Source of the DNA: Alteromonas australica
Lineage (GTDB): Bacteria > Pseudomonadota > Gammaproteobacteria > Enterobacterales > Alteromonadaceae
Length of the DNA: 64,000 nucleotides
Direction of reading: 5' to 3'
Assembly: GCF_000730385.1 (NCBI RefSeq)
Contig: NZ_CP008849.1
Location: forward strand, 1,054,001 to 1,118,000
The position numbers and the translations under genes are program-made. The notes under the pieces are model-generated. The model ran no database searches. It was not told the origin of the DNA and saw only the letters and a program-made list of their open reading frames with translations. Positions 54,201 to 59,109 of the stretch are shown one piece after another. Positions within the stretch are counted from its first letter, which is position 1; each line of letters starts with the position of its first letter.

Positions 54201-54752
54201 CTCAATATCTGTGGCGAGGTCTCCACCATCAGAAAATTCACTGTTGTTGTCTACTGAAGTATTGTTCGCTGAAGCAGGTTCATAGTCGAAAGAAACGGGA
54301 TCAACAGATTCGCTAATTCTATCTACTCGAACAAAATCGCTGCCACCATCAGCTCCAGTGCCACCGTCTAAACCCGCCGCCGTAGATTCTAATGATTCTA
54401 AAATGTCATCATCGCCTGCTAGGGCTTCCAGAAAGTCTTGATCTAAGCTTTCATCTTCGCCAGCATCTGCAAGCAAGGTACTGAGGTCATCGACACTGTC
54501 GTCGAATAACGCGAATTCATCGTCGCTATTCGCATTGGTGAAATCAAGCTGAAGGGGAAAGGTGACGTTCTGGCCCGACGGAATAGTATGAAGCGTGCCG
54601 TCTACACTTACAACAACCGTACTATCATCTGCAACAAGAATAGCATCACCCTCGTTGACGATAGTGCCAACTTCAAGAGGGGCGGACACGTTTGACTCGG
54701 CAGCACTGAGGGTGGCGTCGCCATTCACTTCAATAATAATTACATCGGCCAT
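39231..54752 (-). CDS. Giant LapA/BapA-type repeat adhesin, c-di-GMP controlled
   Basis: 5173 residues, very acidic, no classical signal peptide; I found no Cys on reading. Layout: N-terminal retention-type module (1-110); LapG-type TAAG site at 124-127; Asp/Ser linker; 36 Ig-like repeats of about 93 residues (188-3537), each with the core 'NDTTPTISGTTDL'; two 171-residue Big modules with 'DGDGTPDFTVVADGDGNW' (about 3540-3880); another Ig-like domain; two copies of a BapA-like module of about 367 residues (3999-4731), each with an EF-hand loop; a beta-rich region to about 4990; and a Ser/Thr/Glu-rich tail ending LPPTDI. It is presumably exported by the divergent type I system and kept in the outer membrane until LapG cuts it. 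It lacks a visible RTX nonapeptide block. AGGTG lies before the ATG. Confidence 0.93.
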   Translation of the reverse strand: MADVIIIEVNGDATLSAAESNVSAPLEVGTIVNEGDAILVADDSTVVVSVDGTLHTIPSGQNVTFPLQLDFTNANSDDEFALFDDSVDDLSTLLADAGEDESLDQDFLEALAGDDDILESLESTAAGLDGGTGADGGSDFVRVDRISESVDPVSFDYEPASANNTSVDNNSEFSDGGDLATDIEIQLDTLALSNDNTPVITGTTTADTGSTVILTITDSAGNVQTLTALVENDGSFTVDVPEALADGDFTVEANVTDAAGNTASDTTTGTIDATAPTITINAPGSDNDTTPTLSGTTDATPGSTVTLTITDSAGNTQTVTAIVQADGTYSADVPAELAEGEFTVNASVTDEAGNTATADTTGVIDTTVPTITINVPGSDNDTTPTLTGTTDATPGSTVTLTITDSAGNTQTVTAIVQADGTYSADVPAELAEGEFTVNASVTDEAGNTASTEAQGTIDVTAPTISLNDPGINGDATPTLSGLTNAVPGSTITFTVTDSAGVTQTFTTTVAADGTFSVEVPDPVAEGTYNVTAEVTDGAGNTAQAETSGDYDSTSPSTTVNQPAPTNDTTPNVSGETDAPPGSEVIIVVTDSEGNEQTITTTVGADGTFNEDVPAELSEGEYTVDVTVTTPAGNSSTTTVTGEVDTTAPIISLDPIGSTNDETPVINGDTDAEPGSEVTLAIIHSDGSTQSITAIVQEDGSFSAEVPQALANGDFTVTATVSDEAGNTSSTTIDAVINSEAPTVVIETGSPTNGSEGIGGSSDAPNSEVVVVITDSDGNSQTITGTTDENGNFNVDFPAGSEEGEYEIEITVTDSDGNSSTVSATTVLDTTPPIITVDPQTTGNDTTPTISGSSDLPEGSEVVITIVDSQGNEQALTATIDENGNFAVDVEVALPEGDYEVTVEATDEAGNTTTVTENGGNIDTTAPTLSINPQTDGNDTTPTISGSTDLAPGSTVSVVVTDSAGNTQTLEAVVDNDGNFNVDVTIPLTEGEYTVEASATDDAGNTATVTENGGNIDTQAPTIALDPLGAGNDATPTVSGSTDLEAGSTVTLTVTDSAGNSQTFTATVDANGEFTADVPDALADGDYTVEATVTDVADNSASASQSGTVDSNAPSLTLNPLGDDNDTTPTISGTTDLPTGSTVTLSVTDALANTQTFTATVDSSGNFSVDVPNPLAEGEYSVTATATDASGNTATATETGGNIDITSPLVNLDAQGSTNDATPTISGNTDQAPGSAVSIAVTDSAGNTQTFEAIVANDGTFSVDVPADLADGNFTVTATVTDDAGNQDTASEQGNIDTAAPSLTLDPLDVSNDATPTLSGTTDLPQGSTVTIVVTDSLGNQQTFETTVDENGNFSAEVPSALAEGDYSVTATATDENGNTASTTETGGSIDTTAPSLALDPIGSGNDATPTLSGSSDLAEGSVVSLTIVDSASNAQTINTLVDANGNFTVEVPQALADGDFTVTATAQDEAGNEASANETGNINTNAPALTIDAQGETNDSTPALSGTTSLPEGSTVTLTVTDNAGNTQTIEATVGADSTFNAEVTTPLADGPYTVTATATDGDGNTTTVSDNGGTIDTTAPSLTLDNPGSTGDTTPTLSGTTDLPEGSTVNLVVTDSAGNSQTVNALVDANGNFSVDVPNALEDGDFTVSATATDSAGNTAIVDTTGNVDSEAPLLTLGAQGSTSDETPTISGTTDVAPGTLVTITVVDANGNSQSFQAAVQNDGTFSADVPSALSEGDFTVSATVTDAQGNSATANETGGNVDTQAPVISINPLDSGNDTTPTISGSTDLPEGAIVVITVTDSNGDTQTINALVDADGNFATDVLSPLPEGDYTVDVTATDEAGNTTTETEAGGNIDTTAPVLNLDPQGTGNDATPTVSGNTDLAPGSTIAITVTDSAGNSQTFNATVDINGNFSADVPNDMVDGSYTVTVSATDDAGNTTSTTDTGTLDTSAPSLTLDAQGTISDATPTISGTTDLPTGATVTLTVTDSEGNVQSFTALVDGNGNFTADVPASLAEGEYTVSATATDENGNSATVSDNNGAVDTVAPVISLDALGSDNDTTPTITGSTDLAQGEVVSISVTDSVGNTQTFTALVDANGNFTVDVPGALAEGDYDVTATATDEAGNSAAANETGTIDTTAPSLTLTPQGEGNDTTPTLTGTTDLAEGSVVTLFVTDSTGNIQTLNATVDASGNFSIDVTDPLPEGGYTVEAIATDEAGNSTTINDNTGVIDTTAPELTLDELTPENNTTPAITGTADLPAGSIITLTVTDSAGNTQTFAATVQSDGSFSANVPAPLAEGDYTVTATAQDTAGNEGSDTENGGSVDTTAPLITLDPQGISNDNTPTISGSTDLIAGSTVSITVTDSTGSQQTFTATVDANGDFSADVPDPVADGNFDVTATATDTAGNTTTDTNNGEINSAAPSLSLDPLASGNDTTPTISGTTDLAPGRTVSITVTDSAGNTQSFNATVQPGGSFSVDVPVALPEGDYTVTATATDGAGNSATVTENGGSIDTTDPVLTIDAQGLTNDATPTISGTTDLAPGDTVSISVTDSDGNTQTFTATVQGDGTYTADVPADLAEGAYSVSVSATDDAGNSATVADNNGNVDTAAPTLTIDAQNITNDATPTISGTTDLAPGDTVSISVTDSEGNTQSFTATVQAGGGYSADVPADLAEGDYLVEVTATDNAGNQSIIADGNGTVDTTPPAINLDPVASGNDNTPLLSGTTDLPEGTSVTLVVTDAGGNVQTLTATVNADGAFSVEVPDALADGNYSVDVSATDAAGNSTTVSDSGNINTNAPTITLDTLGQTNDATPLISGNTNAPVGSTVTITVTDSAGAVQTFTAAVQNDGSFSANVPSDLAEGSYTVQAEVTDADGNTGSDSETGGVIDTTSPTVDVADPGIGNDATPLITGVTDQPQGSTVSITVTDSAGNAQTLSATVQSDGTFSVEVPATLADGNYTVEATVIDGAGNTASDTETGVIDTLSPVVTLDEIDSVNDATPTITGTSNLPEGATVQLTVVDSAGNTQVFSAIVAAGGLFSVDVPAAMAEGSFTVSVTATDDAGNSATDNEAGIIDTVSPLLTVDVADTTNDTTPLITGTTDEPAGSVVTVTVTDSAGDVQTLSAIVQSDGTFSIAPGTALAEGDVTVTATISDNAGNTASASDTGVIDTTAPSLTITPLEEGNDTTPTLSGTTNLPEGSDVILVVTDNAGNAQTITATVDANGNFTVDVPSPLAEGPYSVEATATDEANNSTTAVDNTGIIDTTAPVLSIDTLAPDSDTTPTISGNTDLPEGATVTITVTDNAGVSQTFDATVQIDGSFSADVPNAMAEGGYTVTAVAQDPAGNQSTATETNGSVDTTAPTITLDAQGTGNDTTPTITGSTDLSPGSSVTITVTDSVGAEQTFTAIVDNNGDFSADVPNAMADGNFDVTANATDAAGNSASDTTSGTINTAVPNLTLDALGTGNDTTPTISGTTDIAPGSTVSISVTDNAGNTQTFDATVQANGTFTVDVPAALSEGNYSVTATATDGAGNTATANENGGIIDTTAPTAPTVDAGNGTEITGTAEAGATVNVDVDGDGTPDFTVVADGDGNWSVTPDIPLADGVVVSATATDDAGNTSAPASDTVDAIAPVAAINDLTTNDTTPALTGTVDDDTATVVITINGINYTANNNENGTWTLADDAVAALAEGTYTATVTATDPDGNVGTNTGTVVIDTTAPAAPTVEAGNGTEITGTAEAGATVNVDVNGDGTPDFTVVADGDGNWSVTPDTPLADGVVVTVTATDQAGNISNPASDTVDAVAPVVAFNDLTTNDTTPALTGTVDDDTATVVVTINGNDYTATNNENGTWTLADDAVAALAEGTYTATVTATDPDDNVGTNTGSVIVDTTIDGNNDGQTVTFDSISNDSGTSGDFITSDTTLTLNGTVDLADDTTLTVTFNGTDYTFGTASELTIDGSGNWSLDLTGTTLPVGTYAVVATVTDEAGNTASTASQNVVIQALDAINDGNNIDMGEPVVTVNPSETTSDVKVIGLLESTGGVDASASFTVLPNHVGDVDIEVNQIALAAVADAYIVEIYDENGQLVYQGVSADSELVDVGGLEIFNVSNDETISFSLTGVDAGNYTVVVRNDENKLEELLDGDGNGDISLVELGSAGVVLGPNNQEVVLNTVETTLNDGILGIPLGSVGTQVAGVLETLLDTTTVIGAGQLVNLLTAPLDDIGLTGFLDDILSVIADVLLSNTLTVLQDTEITTTVAEYTYSGETVAQGNLIDGDLSGVGADTILDGAQVTIITNAAGDSVNVPATGTTTLQGNYGVLEIAADGTYTYTANGNRNAVGQDEVFTYTLSDGETSDNAALTITISGSDFPTVQAQNDSNDMALGAQTAIVNAPVTDSDKQVLGLLEGSPAAGSPMAGTTLTVSEGYFGEVVVEVSQKALLAVADAYIVEVIDADGNVVAFAVTPDNSLAGDVAAINLVGVTGDDTLVATFSGLAAGDYTIVVRNDESKLENLFDTDNDNSITLSELGNEGVVLGENNQDAVLNALETSLNGTEASVLNGLGLGSVVRNFILEPALAASDFIGAGDLVHTINNGLNGLGLTTFANDVLDALAAALLSNTLTLLQRTDVTSTLTEYAFEGSTSTSGNVIDANNSGDVSDSIAQGGVVTEVTPTNGSTVTVLGTGTGGVTIEGDYGDLTIFEDGSYTYVANGVRQGLGNSDSFSYTISDGYNTSSATLDFNLSGQGVSGDTARAELTYDFATAAGVSEPEALTYEWALGVGALGATIVVPSNEDTVSNTIVVAENTVQDITLDVNGGDLLSLGSGIELTIERDNNGTWEAVETFSSDQLIGLLGIDGNGSFTSYGLTAGEYRVTMDVDTGAVSIGGGVSVDVSSTVHFLDQYVFDSLQAATGNLLQNDVLFDPSYTLEVSADGVTFSNANNGTTVVGQYGTLQIDETGAYTYTPDDTLEVFGGTLTDTFTYRIDYGNGTVETAEFNVFVTASGEGVPEVVSSESTETVSASATIEASVTLEAAVTDEPAAVTMVDMSTQPLQSVELSTETQLVTPETEAISLVMTGEPVESTPDIVKLTEDTITLPAEEDLVKTSPVTEVTIDAIDIELTAEELVLPTIEPSTLDTSSELASVSGTGEVGSDSSTSSSVDVGAASSTESEILRTAIDKLPPTDI
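40560..42755 (-). repeat. Duplicated BapA-like C-terminal module of the adhesin
   Basis: Two diverged copies of about 1.1 kb encode residues 3999-4365 and 4366-4731. Each starts with a 'D-K/V-VIGLLE'-like strand, contains 'VADAYIVE' and 'AGNYTVVVRNDE', an EF-hand loop, a hydrophobic 'LLSNTLT' helix and a final VCBS-like 'GxYGxLxIxxDGxYTY' segment. Confidence 0.8.
43084..44110 (-). repeat. 171-residue tandem duplication in the adhesin
   Basis: Two near-identical copies are offset by 513 bases (the same TCAGGATCCG lies at 43141 and 43654). Each encodes a pair of Big-type domains with Asp/Gly-rich calcium-binding-like loops. Confidence 0.85.
44140..54190 (-). repeat. Tandem array of 36 Ig-like repeats (279-base period)
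   Basis: Counting the 'TP-x-[IL]-[ST]-G' core gives 36 units at a mean spacing near 280 bases. One unit (the seventh from the N-terminus) has lost the NDxTP core. The copies are diverged except for units two and three, which are nearly identical over about 180 bases at offset 279 (53413 against 53692). Confidence 0.9.
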
Positions 54753-54759
54753 AAAACAC

Positions 54760-54795
54760 CTATTTAAAAAATCTATTTAAAAAATCTATTTAAAA
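54760..54795. repeat. 13-base tandem repeat in the adhesin leader
   Basis: Two full and one partial copies of CTATTTAAAAAAT lie 8 to 43 bases upstream of the adhesin ATG, covering the region of its ribosome binding site. Confidence 0.85.
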
Positions 54796-55000
54796 GGCTA
54801 GTTCATCACTTCAAAACCGTTACCGGACCATAGTACGGGTAGGCTTTATATTTTCGTTGTGTCCCTTTAATTGCATCCTTCTACCTTTAATATTTTCAGA
54901 TAAAAAGGAATAAATCGTTTTGCGAAAGTCACTTTCTACGACTACTTTTTGTTGTATTGCCAGGCATAAATGTCGCAGAAGTCGTTTTATTAGGAGTTTT

Positions 55001-56938
55001 ATGAGCAGCATTAGGAAGGTAGTATTAGGTGCGGGTTTTATTTTTTATTGTGGCGTAGCTGATGCACAGCAGTACGCCGTTGATACGACAACAACTGAGG
55101 CTACACTAAAAGACTATATTCAAAAGGTGGTGAATGCTAACCCTGAAGTTCAGGCTAGTTTTCGCCAACTTCAATTGGCCATTTCTGATGTGGATATTGC
55201 ACGTTCTGGCTATAGGCCATCGGTGGACATCGCTGCGTCGAGTGCTTACACCACGCGTAATTACGGTCTTGATCAAGAATATGTGGGGCATACCGCAGAG
55301 ATTTCTGTTACTCAAATGCTTTATGATGGCTTTTTAACAAGCAGCCAAGTAAAACGTTTTAAACAGGCGCAAGTAGTACGCTATTTTGAGCTACTTGGTG
55401 AAGTTGAACAAAAGTCCCTTGAAACCGCTTTGGCCTACATGGATGTGCAATTATTTAGAGAGTTACTCTCACTTGCTGAGCAAAATTTAATTACTCATGT
55501 GGACGTTTTCAAGCAAATAGAAGAAAGCGTCGAAGCAGGGGTTGGGCGCCGTGCCGATTTAGAGCAAATCAGTGGTCGCTTGTCGCTTGCAGAGTCTAAT
55601 GTGCTGACTGAACTTTCTAATTTGCATGACGTTACTGCTCGATTTCTTCGCCTCGTGGGGGAAAAGCCAGTAGAACAATTGGCCTCTGTTTCTATTGATG
55701 GCTACGCCATGGAAGATTTATCCAGCGACATTGAGCAAACACTCCTAAATGCGTATCAAACAAATCCAAGTTTCAATGCGGCAATTTACAATATTGACGC
55801 ACAAAAGTTTGCTGTAGACTCGGCAAAGAGCCGTTACCATCCGCTAGTGAATTTAACGGCGAGTTATGGTGCACAAACGCGCGATGAGGCAGCCCTTAAC
55901 AACACGATCAGTGAAGCCAACATAGGCGTAAATGTTACCTATAATCTGTACAATGGTGGCGCAGATCGTGCTGCTATTCGACAAGCGTTATCTCAGGTAG
56001 ATTTAGCCAGAGATTTACGTGACAAAGCCTGTATTGATATGCGCCAAACCATACAGATCGCGAAAAATGATATTGAGAACGTGTCTGAACAACTTCCCTC
56101 GTTAAATGCGCATCGGTTGTCTTCAAGCCGTGTTAAGTCAGCCTATATGGATCAATTTACTATTGGGGAGCGTTCACTCCTTGATTTGCTCGATTCCGAA
56201 AATGAGTATTATGAATCCAGTCGAGCCTATGTAGAGGCGCAGTTTACCTTAGAAAAAGCAAAAGTAAGACTGCTAGCTGCAAAAGGAAAGCTGGCTCAAT
56301 CTCTCGGTGTCACAAAGGATGGCGTGCCTGATGTCATGGAAATGGCAGAACAAGAAATTCAGTATGATCCTGCCCATGTCTGCCCAGCAGTTCGCACGTC
56401 GTTAGTGGACGATCGAAACATTCTAAAACGAGACTCTGATTTAGATGGCATTATCGATTTGTGGGACGATTGCGTTAACTCATCACCTGGCGCCTTGGTT
56501 GACGATTTTGGTTGTGAAGCTTCGCAACCTGCTCCTAGCGCGGCAGATTATACATTGGAAGATGCCGAGGTGGTTGAAACCTTTAAGGTGAATATAGAGT
56601 TCGCCTCTAATTCCTCTGAAATATTACCGAATTACCAAGATGCCTTAACGAGTGTGATCGATGCGCTAGAAGCAGACGAACACACAGGGGTAATTATTCA
56701 TGGACACGCTTCATTAGATGGTGATGCGGCCTACAATCAGAAACTGTCAGAAGCAAGAGCTAACGCGGTTGCGACTATGCTGATGCAAATGACAGATATT
56801 GATAATAGGCGCATAACTGCTGTGGGGTATGGAGAAACACGCCCGCTATTGAACGAAGAGTCTGATACAGCTAATGCGAGAAATCGCCGTATTGAAGCAG
56901 CCATTATTCAACTTCCCGTTGCTAGCTCGTTCAATTAA
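55001..56938 (+). CDS. TolC-family outer membrane channel fused to TSP3-like and OmpA domains (LapE/AggA-like)
   Basis: 645 residues. A signal peptide (start MSSIRKVVLGAGFIFYCGVA, then DAQ) precedes an outer-membrane efflux domain pair (about 40-450) with coiled-coil helices and the 'ANIGVNVTYNLYNGGADRAA' barrel segment. A linker has an Asp-rich thrombospondin type-3-like motif 'RDSDLDGIIDLWDDC' (about 477). The last 115 residues are an OmpA/MotB peptidoglycan-binding domain (about 528-640) with 'HGHASLDGDAAYNQKLSEAR' and 'RNRRIEAAI'. ATG 55001 has TAGGAG upstream; the ORF open further upstream has no signal peptide. It is the outer channel of the adhesin's type I system, now also tied to the wall. 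It is divergent from the adhesin gene and begins the operon. Confidence 0.92.
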   Translation: MSSIRKVVLGAGFIFYCGVADAQQYAVDTTTTEATLKDYIQKVVNANPEVQASFRQLQLAISDVDIARSGYRPSVDIAASSAYTTRNYGLDQEYVGHTAEISVTQMLYDGFLTSSQVKRFKQAQVVRYFELLGEVEQKSLETALAYMDVQLFRELLSLAEQNLITHVDVFKQIEESVEAGVGRRADLEQISGRLSLAESNVLTELSNLHDVTARFLRLVGEKPVEQLASVSIDGYAMEDLSSDIEQTLLNAYQTNPSFNAAIYNIDAQKFAVDSAKSRYHPLVNLTASYGAQTRDEAALNNTISEANIGVNVTYNLYNGGADRAAIRQALSQVDLARDLRDKACIDMRQTIQIAKNDIENVSEQLPSLNAHRLSSSRVKSAYMDQFTIGERSLLDLLDSENEYYESSRAYVEAQFTLEKAKVRLLAAKGKLAQSLGVTKDGVPDVMEMAEQEIQYDPAHVCPAVRTSLVDDRNILKRDSDLDGIIDLWDDCVNSSPGALVDDFGCEASQPAPSAADYTLEDAEVVETFKVNIEFASNSSEILPNYQDALTSVIDALEADEHTGVIIHGHASLDGDAAYNQKLSEARANAVATMLMQMTDIDNRRITAVGYGETRPLLNEESDTANARNRRIEAAIIQLPVASSFN

Positions 56939-56949
56939 TAAGGCGTTTT

Positions 56950-59109
56950 ATGTCCCCAGATTTTGAGGAGAACAAGAACCTCGCGTATCTAGAACAGCAA
57001 GGTGGTGTGTTGATGGATTGTCTTATCACAATCTGTCAGAGCCACAATTTACAGGTTTCGCGGGTAAGTTTACTAAGTGGATTGCCTCTAGATGATGGCG
57101 CTCTGTCACCTTCAGGGTTTGAAAGAGCAGCGAAACGGGCCGGATTAGCGAGTCGTACGGTCAAGCGTGATTTAGAGGAAATCAATAGCGCGCTTTTACC
57201 CGCGGTGCTTATTTTGAAAGGCAAGCAGGCATGCGTGCTTCACGACTTCGACGGCAGGCAGGCAAAGGTTTCCTATCCTGAACTTGAGTCTGCTGCGGTT
57301 AGTGTGAGTGCCGATGACTTAAGGGCACAACATACCGGATATGTTATTTTTGCTCGGCCCACGATGGATACGTCACTCAATGCCAGTGAAATTAACAAGG
57401 CCTCGGTAGGGCACTGGCTTTGGTCGTCTATTCATTCTGCTAAGGGCTTGTATCGTGACGTTATTGTCGCGTCAATTTTCATCAGCTTACTGTCCATTGC
57501 CTTACCCTTATTTGTCATGAATGTGTATGACAGGGTTGTTCCCAATGCTGCCATGGAAACCCTTTGGGCGTTAGCGATAGGGGTACTATTTGTATTAGCC
57601 GCAGATTTATTATTAAGAATGTTGCGCCAGTACTTTGTGGAGCTCGCGGCAAGTCGGCTAGATGTCACGCTCAGTGCCAAAATAATGGAAAAAGTCCTTT
57701 CTATCGATTTAGTGAATCGGCCGGCAAAAAGCGGTGCATTCATCAATAGTTTGCAATCGTTCGAGAGCATTCGTCAGTTCTTTGGCTCGTTAACGTTAGT
57801 GGCGTTAGTGGATTTACCGTTCGCATTTATCTTCGTGGTGATTATCGCCATGATTGATTTTTATCTTATCATTCCCATTCTCTTGGGCGCGTCGGCTCTC
57901 TTAATTTATGCGCTTAAGGCGCAAAAACTGATGCGCAGTTTATCTGATGAATCTATGGAGATAAGCTCTCGCAAGAGTTCATTAGTGACTGAAAGTGTGA
58001 TGGGGCTTGAAGATGTAAAAGCCTTTGGTTATCAAAGCAAAACCCAAGCTCTTTGGGAGAAGCAAACTATCTTTTTAGCCAAGGTAAATGCCAAGCTTCG
58101 CCTAGTCTCTATGTCGGTGAATAATGCAGCGCTGTGGATTCAGCAAAGTGTTGGTGTGGTTATTATTCTCACCGGTGTTTACCTTATTCTCGATGGTGCC
58201 ATCACCCAAGGTGGCTTGATTGCAGCGTATCTACTATCAAGTCGTGCCATGGGACCCATTTCCCAAGCTGCTGGACTTCTCGCACAATACCACCATGCAG
58301 AAACCGCGAAAAACTCCCTCGACGATATTATGTCACTCACTAGCGAAAGTGGCGGTGATAAAGTCCGAAAGAATAGCGGTGAGCTGAAAGGGAATATCAC
58401 GTTCAAGCAACTGTGTTTTCGTTATCCGGATGACAATGTGCTGGCGCTTAAAGATATTAATTTCAGCATTAAAAAGGGGGAGCGCGTTGCTATTTTAGGC
58501 AAAAATGGCTGTGGTAAATCCACGCTTAATCGAATGCTCATGGCGTTATATAAGCCTGAGTCTGGGCAAATTCTTTTAGATGGAATCGAAATACAGCAAT
58601 ACGATCCTATTCTTTTACGTAAAAACATGGGGTATGTCCCCCAAGATGTCAGCTTGTTCTCAGGCTCTTTGAGAGACAACATTGTACCGTCAGGTTTAAA
58701 CATTGATGAAGAACGCCTTTGGGAGGTCGCTAAGCAGTGTGGTTTAGCGCAGTTAATTAATAACAGTTCAGATGGCTATAACTTGCATGTGGGGGAACGG
58801 GGAAAGTTTCTCTCTGGCGGTCAGCGACAAGCGGTGGCATTAGCACGCGCTTTGGTGCATTCCCCTGCTATTTATATTATGGATGAGCCAACATCTGCGA
58901 TGGACTCTGCCATTGAAGGCCATGTGAAAGCCTCAATAGCAGAATCGGTCAAGGGGAAAACCTTCATTTTAAATACCCATAGAATGACGCTTTTAGACTT
59001 GGTTGAACGGGTTATTGTTATTGAAAACGGTAAGGTCATTGCCGACGGTAAAAAAGAAGAGGTGTTACCTCAATTTAAACCAGCAGCCATGCAGCGGAGG
59101 GCAAAATAA
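56950..59109 (+). CDS. Type I secretion ABC transporter, LapB-like
   Basis: 719 residues. The N-terminal 130 residues are a C39-peptidase-like domain without the catalytic Cys, used in LapB/HlyB-type proteins for substrate binding. A six-helix exporter membrane domain follows (about 165-440), starting 'DVIVASIFISLLSIALPLFV'. The nucleotide-binding domain has Walker A 'GKNGCGKST' (about 517), ABC signature 'LSGGQRQAV' (about 621) and Walker B 'IYIMDEPTSAMD' (about 642). It powers export of the giant adhesin from the cytoplasm. The stop overlaps the next start (TAATG). Confidence 0.93.
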   Translation: MSPDFEENKNLAYLEQQGGVLMDCLITICQSHNLQVSRVSLLSGLPLDDGALSPSGFERAAKRAGLASRTVKRDLEEINSALLPAVLILKGKQACVLHDFDGRQAKVSYPELESAAVSVSADDLRAQHTGYVIFARPTMDTSLNASEINKASVGHWLWSSIHSAKGLYRDVIVASIFISLLSIALPLFVMNVYDRVVPNAAMETLWALAIGVLFVLAADLLLRMLRQYFVELAASRLDVTLSAKIMEKVLSIDLVNRPAKSGAFINSLQSFESIRQFFGSLTLVALVDLPFAFIFVVIIAMIDFYLIIPILLGASALLIYALKAQKLMRSLSDESMEISSRKSSLVTESVMGLEDVKAFGYQSKTQALWEKQTIFLAKVNAKLRLVSMSVNNAALWIQQSVGVVIILTGVYLILDGAITQGGLIAAYLLSSRAMGPISQAAGLLAQYHHAETAKNSLDDIMSLTSESGGDKVRKNSGELKGNITFKQLCFRYPDDNVLALKDINFSIKKGERVAILGKNGCGKSTLNRMLMALYKPESGQILLDGIEIQQYDPILLRKNMGYVPQDVSLFSGSLRDNIVPSGLNIDEERLWEVAKQCGLAQLINNSSDGYNLHVGERGKFLSGGQRQAVALARALVHSPAIYIMDEPTSAMDSAIEGHVKASIAESVKGKTFILNTHRMTLLDLVERVIVIENGKVIADGKKEEVLPQFKPAAMQRRAK

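Noticed and set aside
43071-54285. Many open plus-strand frames of 60-259 codons opposite the adhesin
   Set aside because: They repeat with the 279-base period, are rich in Ser/Val/Pro and arise from the regular composition of the adhesin; none has a convincing start region.
39231-54752. Horizontal-transfer or mobile-element origin of the adhesin locus
   Set aside because: The adjacent tRNA-Arg could be an integration site, but I find no integrase, direct repeats of the tRNA end or insertion-sequence ends, so transfer is not supported.
54820-55011. A 63-codon minus-strand ORF between adhesin and TolC
   Set aside because: It overlaps the signal-peptide end of the TolC gene and has no ribosome binding site; the divergent promoter region must lie here.
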